This document shows positions 48,028 through 54,830 of a stretch of 64,000 nucleotides of DNA, piece after piece; position 1 is the stretch's first letter; each line of letters begins with the position of its first letter. This DNA comes from Prosthecobacter debontii. Its GTDB lineage: Bacteria; Verrucomicrobiota; Verrucomicrobiia; Verrucomicrobiales; Verrucomicrobiaceae. The position numbers were made by a program, and so were the translations under genes. The stretch covers positions 248,001 through 312,000 of the forward strand of contig NZ_FUYE01000006.1 of the NCBI RefSeq assembly GCF_900167535.1, written 5' to 3'. The notes under the pieces are model-generated. The model saw only the letters and a list, made by a program, of their open reading frames with translations, was not told the origin of the DNA and ran no database searches.

Positions 48028-48447
48028 TCAGTTGATCCAGGCACCACGGACCCAGAGAACAAGGCCGTAACCATATTCCCCATAAACCGAACCAGCACTG
48101 TTAAAATAAAAGGTGCTTTGGTTCACATATTGAGCCGGTAGCATCATGTTCACGGGGATCTCCGCCACGCCGTTGCTCAGGTAAACCGTCGTGTTCAACT
48201 GGTCGTTGAAATTGCGGTCATGCAAACGAAACGACAACTCGAACGGGGTTCCCCACCATTGATCGAATTCATAGAGAGTGAGGAACATTTTCTCGGCACG
48301 GAAATTCCGTGGAAGTGTAGGCAGCGTGACCGTGACCGGATTCGACGAGTTGATTTCGTTGGCATTCACGTTCGATGACAGGAGCTCAAAGCTGAGCATG
48401 TCCGCACCAGCGCCGCCCGAGAAGGCGGGAGTATTCAGAGTGCTCAT
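48028..48447 (-). CDS. Hypothetical, phage-decoration-like beta-rich protein
   Basis: 139 residues, no signal. The composition is Asn/Ser/Phe/Tyr-rich with alternating strands: ADMLSFELLSSNVNANEINS, RAEKMFLTLYEFDQWWGTPF, DQLNTTVYLSNGVAEIPVNM and a glycine-tyrosine end (YGEYGYGLVLWVRG). It overlaps the stop of the upstream gene by four bases (ATGA), so translation is coupled. No family could be assigned; a virion surface or fibre-associated role is only suggested by the neighbours. Confidence 0.65.
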   Translation of the reverse strand: MSTLNTPAFSGGAGADMLSFELLSSNVNANEINSSNPVTVTLPTLPRNFRAEKMFLTLYEFDQWWGTPFELSFRLHDRNFNDQLNTTVYLSNGVAEIPVNMMLPAQYVNQSTFYFNSAGSVYGEYGYGLVLWVRGAWIN

Positions 48448-48698
48448 GGATCGATGACGAGTTGAACGCCCGAAGCGTAGGTGGTGGATTTGATTTCGAT
48501 GAACTTGGCGTTCGTGGACTGCACCGCGACACTCAGGCCATGGGGCAGAGTGATCTGCTGATTGGCTTGAGTTTCCGTGGCGATCCGCACCTGCATGTCA
48601 TAGCCGGTGCGGTTGAGGATGGAGACGCGACTGCACGCGAGATTCGGCAGAGGCGCATAGGATGTGGTCACAGAGACCGTGCGTAATTGCGAGGTCAT
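48444..48698 (-). CDS. Small hypothetical beta-sandwich-like protein
   Basis: 84 residues from ATG 48698 (MTSQLRTVSVTTSYAPLPNL); the frame continues upstream only with a TTG. Strands such as CSRVSILNRTGYDMQVRIAT, QQITLPHGLSVAVQSTNAKF and IEIKSTTYASGVQLVIDP suggest a compact beta-sandwich. It is the first gene of the minus-strand trio and shares a roughly 110-base divergent promoter region with the lysis-like genes. Unknown function. Confidence 0.6.
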   Translation of the reverse strand: MTSQLRTVSVTTSYAPLPNLACSRVSILNRTGYDMQVRIATETQANQQITLPHGLSVAVQSTNAKFIEIKSTTYASGVQLVIDP

Positions 48699-48810
48699 AC
48701 GAAACCGGATCGGGTGTATCACCTTTGAAGCTGTCAAATGTTAAGATAAATAATTTGTTAGGTTCGATTTTTTGAGAGTGAACAATGAGGTGCAATAATT
48801 TCAGTTGACG
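48699..48810. promoter_or_regulatory. Divergent promoter region of the phage-like gene sets
   Basis: The only AT-rich block in this neighbourhood (48725-48800) separates the two divergent trios. It contains TTTGTTAGG (48754-48762), one of the dispersed motif copies. No exact promoter boxes are claimed. Confidence 0.45.
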
Positions 48811-49044
48811 ATGTTTGGGATGATTCCCCCGATCGTTCAGATGACACTTGAGCAAGCATTGACTGCCGCTGTGGTCGCCCTCGCTGGATGCGTGGGGGGC
48901 CTGTTTACTTGGTTCAAAGGCCAATTCGCCCGTGTGGCGGAAAAACTGGAGGAATGCGAGCGCGATCGAGAGGCGCTCTGGGCCCGCGTGGCGAGCCTAG
49001 CCGCCGCCAGTGGCCTGGATGGCACCGACCTTTCCGCCGAGTGA
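48811..49044 (+). CDS. Small TM plus coiled-coil protein, lysis-cassette type
   Basis: 77 residues from ATG 48811; ATG 48820 and TTG 48805 are alternatives. One transmembrane helix (EQALTAAVVALAGCVGGLFT) is followed by a charged helix FARVAEKLEECERDREALWA and RVASLAAASG. A short TM protein with a cytoplasmic or periplasmic coiled coil next to a holin and endolysin is typical of phage lysis regions (holin-accessory or spanin-like). It lies 59 bases upstream of the holin-like gene. Confidence 0.65.
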   Translation: MFGMIPPIVQMTLEQALTAAVVALAGCVGGLFTWFKGQFARVAEKLEECERDREALWARVASLAAASGLDGTDLSAE

Positions 49045-49103
49045 GGGGCAAGCATCTCACTCAAGACAAAAAGAAAACAAAACGAACGACAACCTAACAA
49101 ATA

Positions 49104-49508
49104 ATGAAAACGAATCTATTGCGCAGTCTCACCGCTCTCTTTGCGGTCTGTTCCTTTATCGCCGGTCTAGGGGCTTACCTGGAGATCTTGCCAGTCGAAT
49201 ACGCCAAGATCGGCGGTCTCATTCTTGCCGCTGTTTTAGGCGTCAAGGAGATCGTCGTCATCATCGGGGACATCGCGGATGATGGTCAGCGCAATGGCTC
49301 CTTTAAGGTGCCGCCCGTTCCGCTCGTGCTTGCCTTTTTCCTGCCACTCTTGGCCTCCTGCTCCATGCGCGTGGATGGCACGAAGACCTTCCTGGGCCTC
49401 GACTCCACACAATGGGGAACGGTAGGGGTGGAAGCCGGCAAGGGGGCGCTGAAAAACGCCCTGCCGGTGTATCTGGAGAGCCGCCAGGGTATGGCTTTGA
49501 GCAAATGA
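49104..49508 (+). CDS. Holin-like protein fused to a lipoprotein-like C-terminal part
   Basis: 134 residues. The first half (1-60) has two hydrophobic helices, RSLTALFAVCSFIAGLGAYL and KIGGLILAAVLGVKEIVVII, the arrangement of small class II holins. After a short charged loop comes PPVPLVLAFFLPLLASC, a signal-like helix with lipobox LASC, and then a soluble tail (MRVDGTKTFLGLDSTQWGTV) as in small lipoproteins. No internal stop separates the parts, so it is either a natural fusion or two genes merged by loss of a stop. CCTAACAAA sits 3 bases before the ATG. A strong terminator follows the gene. Confidence 0.65.
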   Translation: MKTNLLRSLTALFAVCSFIAGLGAYLEILPVEYAKIGGLILAAVLGVKEIVVIIGDIADDGQRNGSFKVPPVPLVLAFFLPLLASCSMRVDGTKTFLGLDSTQWGTVGVEAGKGALKNALPVYLESRQGMALSK

Positions 49509-49522
49509 ATGAAACACCCACG

Positions 49523-49553
49523 AGAGCGGTTCGCTGAACCGCTCTTTTCTTTT
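49523..49553 (+). terminator. Strong intrinsic terminator between holin-like and endolysin genes
   Basis: AGAGCGGTTC (49523-49532) pairs perfectly with GAACCGCTCT (49536-49545), loop GCT, then TTTCTTTT. It ends just before the endolysin start, so the endolysin needs read-through or its own promoter. Confidence 0.85.
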
Positions 49554-49554
49554 G

Positions 49555-50043
49555 ATGAGTATGAATGTCTCAAAACGAACATTGGAAAATCTCTCCAGCT
49601 TGAATGACAAAGCGAGAGCGAAGCTGGAGCCTTTCGTCGCCGCAGCTCAGGAGGTGATGGTCAAATACGGTGTCAAAGTGGAGGTCATCTCAGGCCTGCG
49701 CTCCTGGCAAAAGCAGGCGGAGCTTTATGCCGAAGGGCGGACGAAACCCGGTAAAATCGTCACCAAAGCCAAGCCGGGCTCGAGCTGGCATAACTACGGC
49801 CTAGCCATTGACCTGGGGCTTTTCAAGGACGGCCAATACCTGGACTCAGAGAACCCACGCCAGGCCGATAAACTGTATCAAGAACTCGGCCAACTGGCCG
49901 CAGCTCAGGGCATCGAGTGGGCGGGCACCTGGAAGAGTTTTGCCGAAGGCCCCCATTTCCAAATCACCTTCGGCCTCACCCTGGCCCAAGCACGATCCCA
50001 GATGGAGCGGAATGGACAGGATGTGCAGAAGCTGGTGTTTTAG
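49555..50043 (+). CDS. M15-family peptidoglycan peptidase (phage-endolysin type)
   Basis: 162 residues from ATG 49555 (ATG 49561 also possible). The SxHxxGxAxD zinc motif is complete: Ser77, His79, Gly82, Ala84 and Asp86 in SSWHNYGLAID. The third zinc ligand is His134 in EGPHFQI, and GLRSWQKQAELYAEG is the usual substrate-side helix. This is the VanY/L-Ala-D-Glu peptidase fold of many phage endolysins and of CwlK. It has no signal peptide, so export would need a holin, in keeping with the gene upstream. A host murein hydrolase is less likely for the same reason. Confidence 0.85.
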   Translation: MSMNVSKRTLENLSSLNDKARAKLEPFVAAAQEVMVKYGVKVEVISGLRSWQKQAELYAEGRTKPGKIVTKAKPGSSWHNYGLAIDLGLFKDGQYLDSENPRQADKLYQELGQLAAAQGIEWAGTWKSFAEGPHFQITFGLTLAQARSQMERNGQDVQKLVF

Positions 50044-50050
50044 CAAGGTT

Positions 50051-50275
50051 CGGTAGGCCGGATGTGTCTGGCGCTGAAGACCCTGCAAACACAAGCAAAC
50101 ATCATCGCCAGATGACCCGGCGGCTATGGGTGTGGAGGGCATCTGGAGTTTTTTGCTTTCAGGTGATACTTCGGGCAGAGCTATCTGTGGATCCTCCTGG
50201 GCGGAGTTGGATAGTTTGGCGATATCATGGTGAGGTGAACCACAGCCGTTTGCGCCAAACACATCCGGCCTACCG
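50051..50275. repeat. 225-bp element bounded by 24-bp inverted repeats
   Basis: The 24-mer at 50051-50074 (starts CGGTAGGCCGGATGTGT) recurs as its reverse complement at 50252-50275 with one mismatch. The pair exactly fills the gap between two convergent genes. The sequence is REP/MITE-like (compare the CGGTAGGCCGGAT motif of enterobacterial REP units, from memory). No target-site duplication was noticed. Confidence 0.65.
50108..50154 (+). terminator. Terminator inside the inverted-repeat element, downstream of the endolysin
   Basis: CCAGATG (50108-50114) pairs with CATCTGG (50140-50146), with an inner ACCC/GGGT stem, and is followed by TTTTTT (50149-50154). Confidence 0.6.
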
Positions 50276-50297
50276 CAGTGAAGTCAACCAGACTCGT

Positions 50298-51974
50298 TTA
50301 AACCCCCGGTGGCTCTTGCAGGGGGATATCGGCCACGCAGGGGCTGTGATCGGAAAGGCGGATATTGAGTCCCTCGATCAAGCCGCTCAGAGTCTCGCCG
50401 TAATGCGGAGCGAGGCGATAGCTATCTGGGTGAGGCTGAGCGGATGGGGGTGCCTTGACAAAGATCCAGTCCAGCCGTGAACGACCCAGCGGGCCGATGG
50501 GGCGTTGCACCCGGAAGGTAGGGGTCTGGCCTTTGAGGGCCTTTTCATTGGAGTTGGCTAGCTTCGCTGAGGAGCGGTTGATGGAGCGTTCCTTATCACC
50601 GCGGAAATCAAAGCGTCCGCCATCGCTGAAGCGGAAGTCCTCGATGTTAACGAACATTCGACGTGTTTTGTTAGGCAGGACGACGGGGATGTGCGGGGCT
50701 AGCGGACTGTGGAGGTTCTTGGTCGCATTCAGCAGCACGCGGCCTGAGTTCAGGGCGGCAGGCGCAGCCAGCAGCAGATCCATGCTCACGCTGAGCCAAG
50801 TCTCAGGATCGGTCGTGGTGCGGGAAAAGATGCGGGTGAGGGAGGTGGGGCTCATGTCCGCTTTGGAGGAGTTGTGATCTCCAGCCATGACAACGGTGTG
50901 CGGGATGGTTTGAATCTGCGCCAGGATTTCGGCCATCTGGGCCTCACGATCATGAGGGCGGGCTTTGATTTCGAGGTGATTGTTTACCACCGTGAGGGTG
51001 TTGTCGGGCAGGCCCGGGACATCTAAATCCACGCTGAAAAAGATGCGCCCGCCGATCTTCATCTCGCGCACGATCTCGTTGTCGAAGACGATCTCGGTGG
51101 CGATGCGGCGTGCTCCCTCCGCTAGGTCACGGCGTGCTTTCTCACCGGCATACCAATCGTAAGGTTGAGCCTGAAGCTGGAAGCTCTTGGCACTTTTGAT
51201 AGGATAACGGGAGAGAATGGCCAGACCGAAGACGCCCTTGTAGCGGGCCTCATCCGGCTGATGCCGCACCATGCCACCACGACCATCAGGAATGGACTCC
51301 AGGCCGAGTAAGACGGGGTCGATTTCGAGTTGTTGTGGCGCATAGGCGTAGTTCATGCCGAGAGTGCGCGCCAGTTCTTGAGCCACATTGCGATACTCAG
51401 AGCGGCTGATGCCGATGTCCATCTCTTGCAGCAGCAGCACATCTGCGGTCAGCAGCCGCTCACGTTCACGACGCACTTCTTCATAAGCAGGGCTGCCTTT
51501 GGGCGCACCCCGCTGATCCATGAGTTTTTCAAAAGCGATTTCGGAGCCGAGCATCTCCGTCACTTCCTTCATGCGGATGGATTTCTCCACATTCCAGGTG
51601 GCGATGCGCAGGTAGTCGCCCATCTGCGGGTTCTGCAAGCGTGTCGGGCGCTTGCCTTGATAATAGGCTTCGTTGGAGATGAGGGGGGTGTTCAGCAGCT
51701 TCTCCAGCTTGGCTTGCAGCTTGCCTTCGGGCTTGGGATTCTCCAGCAGTTGCTTGAGCTCCTGGAAGGTCAAAAAATCCGTGCCGCGATAGCGTGGGTA
51801 TCCGCCTGTGAATGAACGCACGGGTGCTGAGCGGGAGGTGATCTGTGTATTGACGATGTTCTTCTTGGGAAGGCTGCCGCAGCTAATCAGCAGTAGGGCG
51901 GATAGCAGGGTGCATGCAGTCTGGGAAAAGAGTGTCGAGGGGGGGCAGGGCATGGAACTGCTAGTTTCCTTCAT
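50298..51974 (-). CDS. Endonuclease/exonuclease/phosphatase (EEP) family lipoprotein
   Basis: 558 residues from ATG 51974. SQTACTLLSALLLISC is a lipoprotein signal with lipobox LISC; the frame is open to 52082. EEP motifs are present in order: RIATWNVEKS (Asn), LLLQEMD (catalytic Glu), VVNNHLEIKA (His), VMAGDHNSS (GDxN), SRLDWIFV and RLSDHSP (last Asp-His). The family hydrolyses phosphodiester bonds of nucleic acids, lipids or inositol phosphates with Mg2+. Membrane anchoring outside the cytoplasm favours nutrient scavenging or DNA degradation. VLPNKT is written with CCT-AAC-AAA, one of the dispersed motif copies. The gene diverges from the LamG gene. Confidence 0.85.
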   Translation of the reverse strand: MKETSSSMPCPPSTLFSQTACTLLSALLLISCGSLPKKNIVNTQITSRSAPVRSFTGGYPRYRGTDFLTFQELKQLLENPKPEGKLQAKLEKLLNTPLISNEAYYQGKRPTRLQNPQMGDYLRIATWNVEKSIRMKEVTEMLGSEIAFEKLMDQRGAPKGSPAYEEVRRERERLLTADVLLLQEMDIGISRSEYRNVAQELARTLGMNYAYAPQQLEIDPVLLGLESIPDGRGGMVRHQPDEARYKGVFGLAILSRYPIKSAKSFQLQAQPYDWYAGEKARRDLAEGARRIATEIVFDNEIVREMKIGGRIFFSVDLDVPGLPDNTLTVVNNHLEIKARPHDREAQMAEILAQIQTIPHTVVMAGDHNSSKADMSPTSLTRIFSRTTTDPETWLSVSMDLLLAAPAALNSGRVLLNATKNLHSPLAPHIPVVLPNKTRRMFVNIEDFRFSDGGRFDFRGDKERSINRSSAKLANSNEKALKGQTPTFRVQRPIGPLGRSRLDWIFVKAPPSAQPHPDSYRLAPHYGETLSGLIEGLNIRLSDHSPCVADIPLQEPPGV

Positions 51975-52087
51975 AAATGTAGGGCTGCAAATGCGCAGCG
52001 CCTTTAGTGTTTCGTTGTTAAGTGAATCGAGAGGTGCATATTGACTTCTCACTCCGGCAGACCACCATGGCATCTCGCTCATTGGTT

Positions 52088-53008
52088 ATGAATTTTTACA
52101 AGGACTTTGGTCTTGTCTTCCGGGTACTGCTCATCGCTGCCGGGTGCATTTGTGGGCAAGTGGAAGCAGGTGCGCAGAGCCCTGTAAAATGGGTGGATCT
52201 GCAGGGTCGTGAGATCATGGCGGAGTTCGTTTCGATCAACGGTGGAGACATCACCTTACGCATGAATGGAAAGCTCGTAACCTTTCCTTTAGGCACCCTC
52301 TCGGTCGAAAGTAAGCAGCAAGCCATCGCTCTGAATCTCGTGGCCAGTTCTGTGGGTGCAGAACCAGTGTCAGGCATGAACGATCGGATCGCGCGTTTCA
52401 CCTTCGATGAGGCAACTCCTCACCGTGATGCTGTTTTAAAGAATGCTAAGCAGTCTGGCGGCTTGCTGGAGCTGAATGGCATTTATGAATTCAGCAACGA
52501 ACCGGATGCCTATCGTGCCGTGCTAGCCTGCCCTCAATTGATCCGGGATCAGTTCACCGTGGCTGTCCGCGTGACGGTTGATCGGCTGGGTGATTGTGTG
52601 TTGGCGGGAGGCACATCTCATCGATGGCTGGCGCTACAGACGGATGAAAAAGGAGCTTTAAGCCTCTCTTTAAACAATGGGGCGGTCAGACTCGAAAGCA
52701 AAAAGGGTGGGCAATTGAAGCGTGGAAAGGTGGCGGACCTTGCCATTACGCACAATGTCGTGGATCACAGCCTGACTCTGTATCTGAATGGCGAAGAAGT
52801 GCAGAAGCATGTGTTGGCGTCCGACTTCCAGTTTAAGCCGATATCGAAACCGGGCGAGCCTGCTGGAGATAGCGTTTTTACCTTTACCAACTATTCCTCT
52901 GGTAGCGCGATGAAGGGCGAGGTGGACGAACTCATCGTTTATAATCGAGTCCTGACCCCTCGCGAGATTCGAGATCTAAAACTCGGTGTCAGGGCTCTGA
53001 ATGAATAG
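52088..53008 (+). CDS. Secreted SHD1-like plus LamG-type domain protein
   Basis: 306 residues from ATG 52088, which gives the signal MNFYKDFGLVFRVLLIAAGC; ATG 52067 adds seven residues. Residues about 33-85 (VKWVDLQGREIMAEFVSING and MNGKLVTFPLGTLS) match the SLA1-homology-1-like repeat common in Planctomycetes and Verrucomicrobia. The rest is a concanavalin-like LamG sandwich with IARFTFDEATPHRDAV, FTVAVRVTVDRLGDCVLAGG and GEVDELIVYNRVLTPREIRD, the standard closing motif. It probably binds a polymer or surface ligand. The gene diverges from the EEP lipoprotein. Confidence 0.87.
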   Translation: MNFYKDFGLVFRVLLIAAGCICGQVEAGAQSPVKWVDLQGREIMAEFVSINGGDITLRMNGKLVTFPLGTLSVESKQQAIALNLVASSVGAEPVSGMNDRIARFTFDEATPHRDAVLKNAKQSGGLLELNGIYEFSNEPDAYRAVLACPQLIRDQFTVAVRVTVDRLGDCVLAGGTSHRWLALQTDEKGALSLSLNNGAVRLESKKGGQLKRGKVADLAITHNVVDHSLTLYLNGEEVQKHVLASDFQFKPISKPGEPAGDSVFTFTNYSSGSAMKGEVDELIVYNRVLTPREIRDLKLGVRALNE

Positions 53009-53062
53009 GCTCCAAGACCGCCGTGAATGAAATCTAGTTAGGTGGTGTTCTTTTGGTGAAAA

Positions 53063-54499
53063 TCAAAACTCACCCCCCAGGGCCAAATGAAGATCGGCGC
53101 GATTGCGCAGGCGATTGGCTTGGGCACTGATCAGGGAGCTGCGGGCGTCAAAGGCGCGCTGGCTGGCATCCAGCAGGGTCAGGACATCGGTGAGACCTTT
53201 CTCATACTGACCGAGAGCAAGCTTTTCCGAGCGTTCCGCTTCGGTGCTGGCGCGGCTGAGGGCGGCGGCTTGATCTCGCAGGAAGCGATCGGCGGCGAGC
53301 GCGGTTTCCACCTCCTGAAAGGCGGTGAGGGTGCGGCTCTTGTAAGTCATGAGCAGCTCATCGTAGCGGCCTCGCTCCAGTTTCACCCCTGCGACGAGGC
53401 GACCGCCTTGGAACAGGGTTTGCACGCCATTGGCGGCGATGGACCACAGGGCGGAGTCTGGGGCCAGCAGGTTATCCATGTCTTGAGAGGTGCGGCCGCT
53501 TTCGCCGGTGAGGCGGATGCTGGGTAGGAAGGCCTTCTTGGCGGCACTTTCCCGATTGAGTGAAGCCTCGATCTGGCGCTCCGCCGCACGCACATCGGGG
53601 CGGCGCAGCAGGAGTTCGGAGGGTAAGCCGACAGGGATGTTGCGATCCAGGCTGGGCAGGTGCGTGAGCCCTGCGGCCTTGCCTGCAGGGTAACCGCCGA
53701 GCAATATCTCCAGCGCGCGTCGGGTCTCATCAGCCGTCGCACGGCGCTGTTGAAGCGTGGACTCGGTGCGGGCGAGGTCGGCGCGGGCGAGGCTCACATC
53801 CAAGGCCGCACGATCTGGATCGATGCCGCGATCCAATTGTTTTTCCAGGATGGAAAGTTGGGTGCGACGTGTCTGCACATTTTGTTCGGTCAGTCGGATG
53901 AGGGATTCGGCCTCTGCCAGGGTGATGGCGGTGCGCACGGTGTTGGCAGCCAGGGAAAGTCGAGCGGCGTGGAAGTTCTCCTCGGCCGCGAGGCGACTGG
54001 CTTTGGCGGCGCGACGCTCATCGGCAATGCGCCCCCAGAAATCAATCTCCCACGAGACGTTGAAGGGCAGGCGGAAGCGATTGTTGATCGGCGTCAGGCC
54101 GGAGAAACGCTGGTCACCTGGGCTCTGGGAGCGTGAAGCGCTGTAACCTGCTGTGACGGTGGGAAACATGGCGGCCCCAGCCTGCACGGTCTGCGCATGA
54201 GCTTGGCGCACACGGGCTGCTGCGGCCTGCAGATCGGGGTTGGCGGTGATGGCTTGATCGACCAGAGCCCGCAGGGCCGGGCTGTTGAAATCCGCGAGCC
54301 AACCGGTGGAGGCTTTTTCAGGGAGGGAGGGCAGGGCGGCCCATTTCTCAGGAGCCAGGTCTTGCAGCGCCCGCATGTCCCGATCCAGACGCTTGCTCCC
54401 CAGCGGCGGCAGCAGCCCGCAGGAAACTAGGCCTACGAGGCAAAGGCAGCGCGTGCTCCATGTGAGCAGGGAAGGGAACCGGAAAGTCAGGAGAGACAT
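53063..54499 (-). CDS. NodT-type outer-membrane efflux factor (OMF)
   Basis: 478 residues. The signal ends in lipobox LVSC, as in NodT/OprM lipoproteins. The TolC-fold duplication is visible: QAHAQTVQAGAAMFPTVTAG, WEIDFWGRIADERRAAKASR, then LLRRPDVRAAERQIEASLNR, ALWSIAANGVQTLFQGGRLV and ALGQYEKGLTDVLTLLDASQ. It forms a trimeric channel and docks to RND or MFS pumps. Unusually no pump or adaptor gene is adjacent in the window, so it may be an orphan serving a remote pump. The neighbours are unrelated. Confidence 0.92.
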   Translation of the reverse strand: MSLLTFRFPSLLTWSTRCLCLVGLVSCGLLPPLGSKRLDRDMRALQDLAPEKWAALPSLPEKASTGWLADFNSPALRALVDQAITANPDLQAAAARVRQAHAQTVQAGAAMFPTVTAGYSASRSQSPGDQRFSGLTPINNRFRLPFNVSWEIDFWGRIADERRAAKASRLAAEENFHAARLSLAANTVRTAITLAEAESLIRLTEQNVQTRRTQLSILEKQLDRGIDPDRAALDVSLARADLARTESTLQQRRATADETRRALEILLGGYPAGKAAGLTHLPSLDRNIPVGLPSELLLRRPDVRAAERQIEASLNRESAAKKAFLPSIRLTGESGRTSQDMDNLLAPDSALWSIAANGVQTLFQGGRLVAGVKLERGRYDELLMTYKSRTLTAFQEVETALAADRFLRDQAAALSRASTEAERSEKLALGQYEKGLTDVLTLLDASQRAFDARSSLISAQANRLRNRADLHLALGGEF

Positions 54500-54830
54500 C
54501 GAGAAAACGAAGAGATAATCGGTTCATCCTTGGCCGAAAAGCCTGAAAAGCGAAAGAGAGAAGTATTGGGCGAGCCGGAGTTTGGAGCACCGCCTTTAGG
54601 CGGAATCAAGGAACCAACGATCATTCACAGATTCCGGCTAAAGTCGGGGCTCCGAACAAACTCTGCCAAGGGCGACCCGAATGATGAGATCCAAACATTT
54701 AGCCCTGCGTCTTTCCATGACTTCCCTCTTTCTGTGAATGAATCCTGAGAATCTTGTCATTCTGTCGAAAAGCCTCTCAGGCGACCGCTCCATCGTCCTC
54801 TTGCGAACGATGGAGTGACTTCCTCACGGG
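54500..54830. repeat. Gap with REP-like family A inverted pair and a further hairpin
   Basis: Diverged family A copies lie at 54584-54605 (GGAGCACCGCCTTTAGGCGG then AA) and, inverted, at 54632-54653 (TTCCGGCTAAAGTCGGGG then CTCC), 26 bases apart. CTCCATCG near 54790 pairs with CGATGGAG near 54810 and may end the M16 peptidase mRNA on the minus strand. No gene is supported. Confidence 0.6.

Noticed and set aside
53063-54499. A complete RND efflux operon
   Set aside because: Only the outer-membrane factor is present. Neither adaptor nor pump lies on either side.
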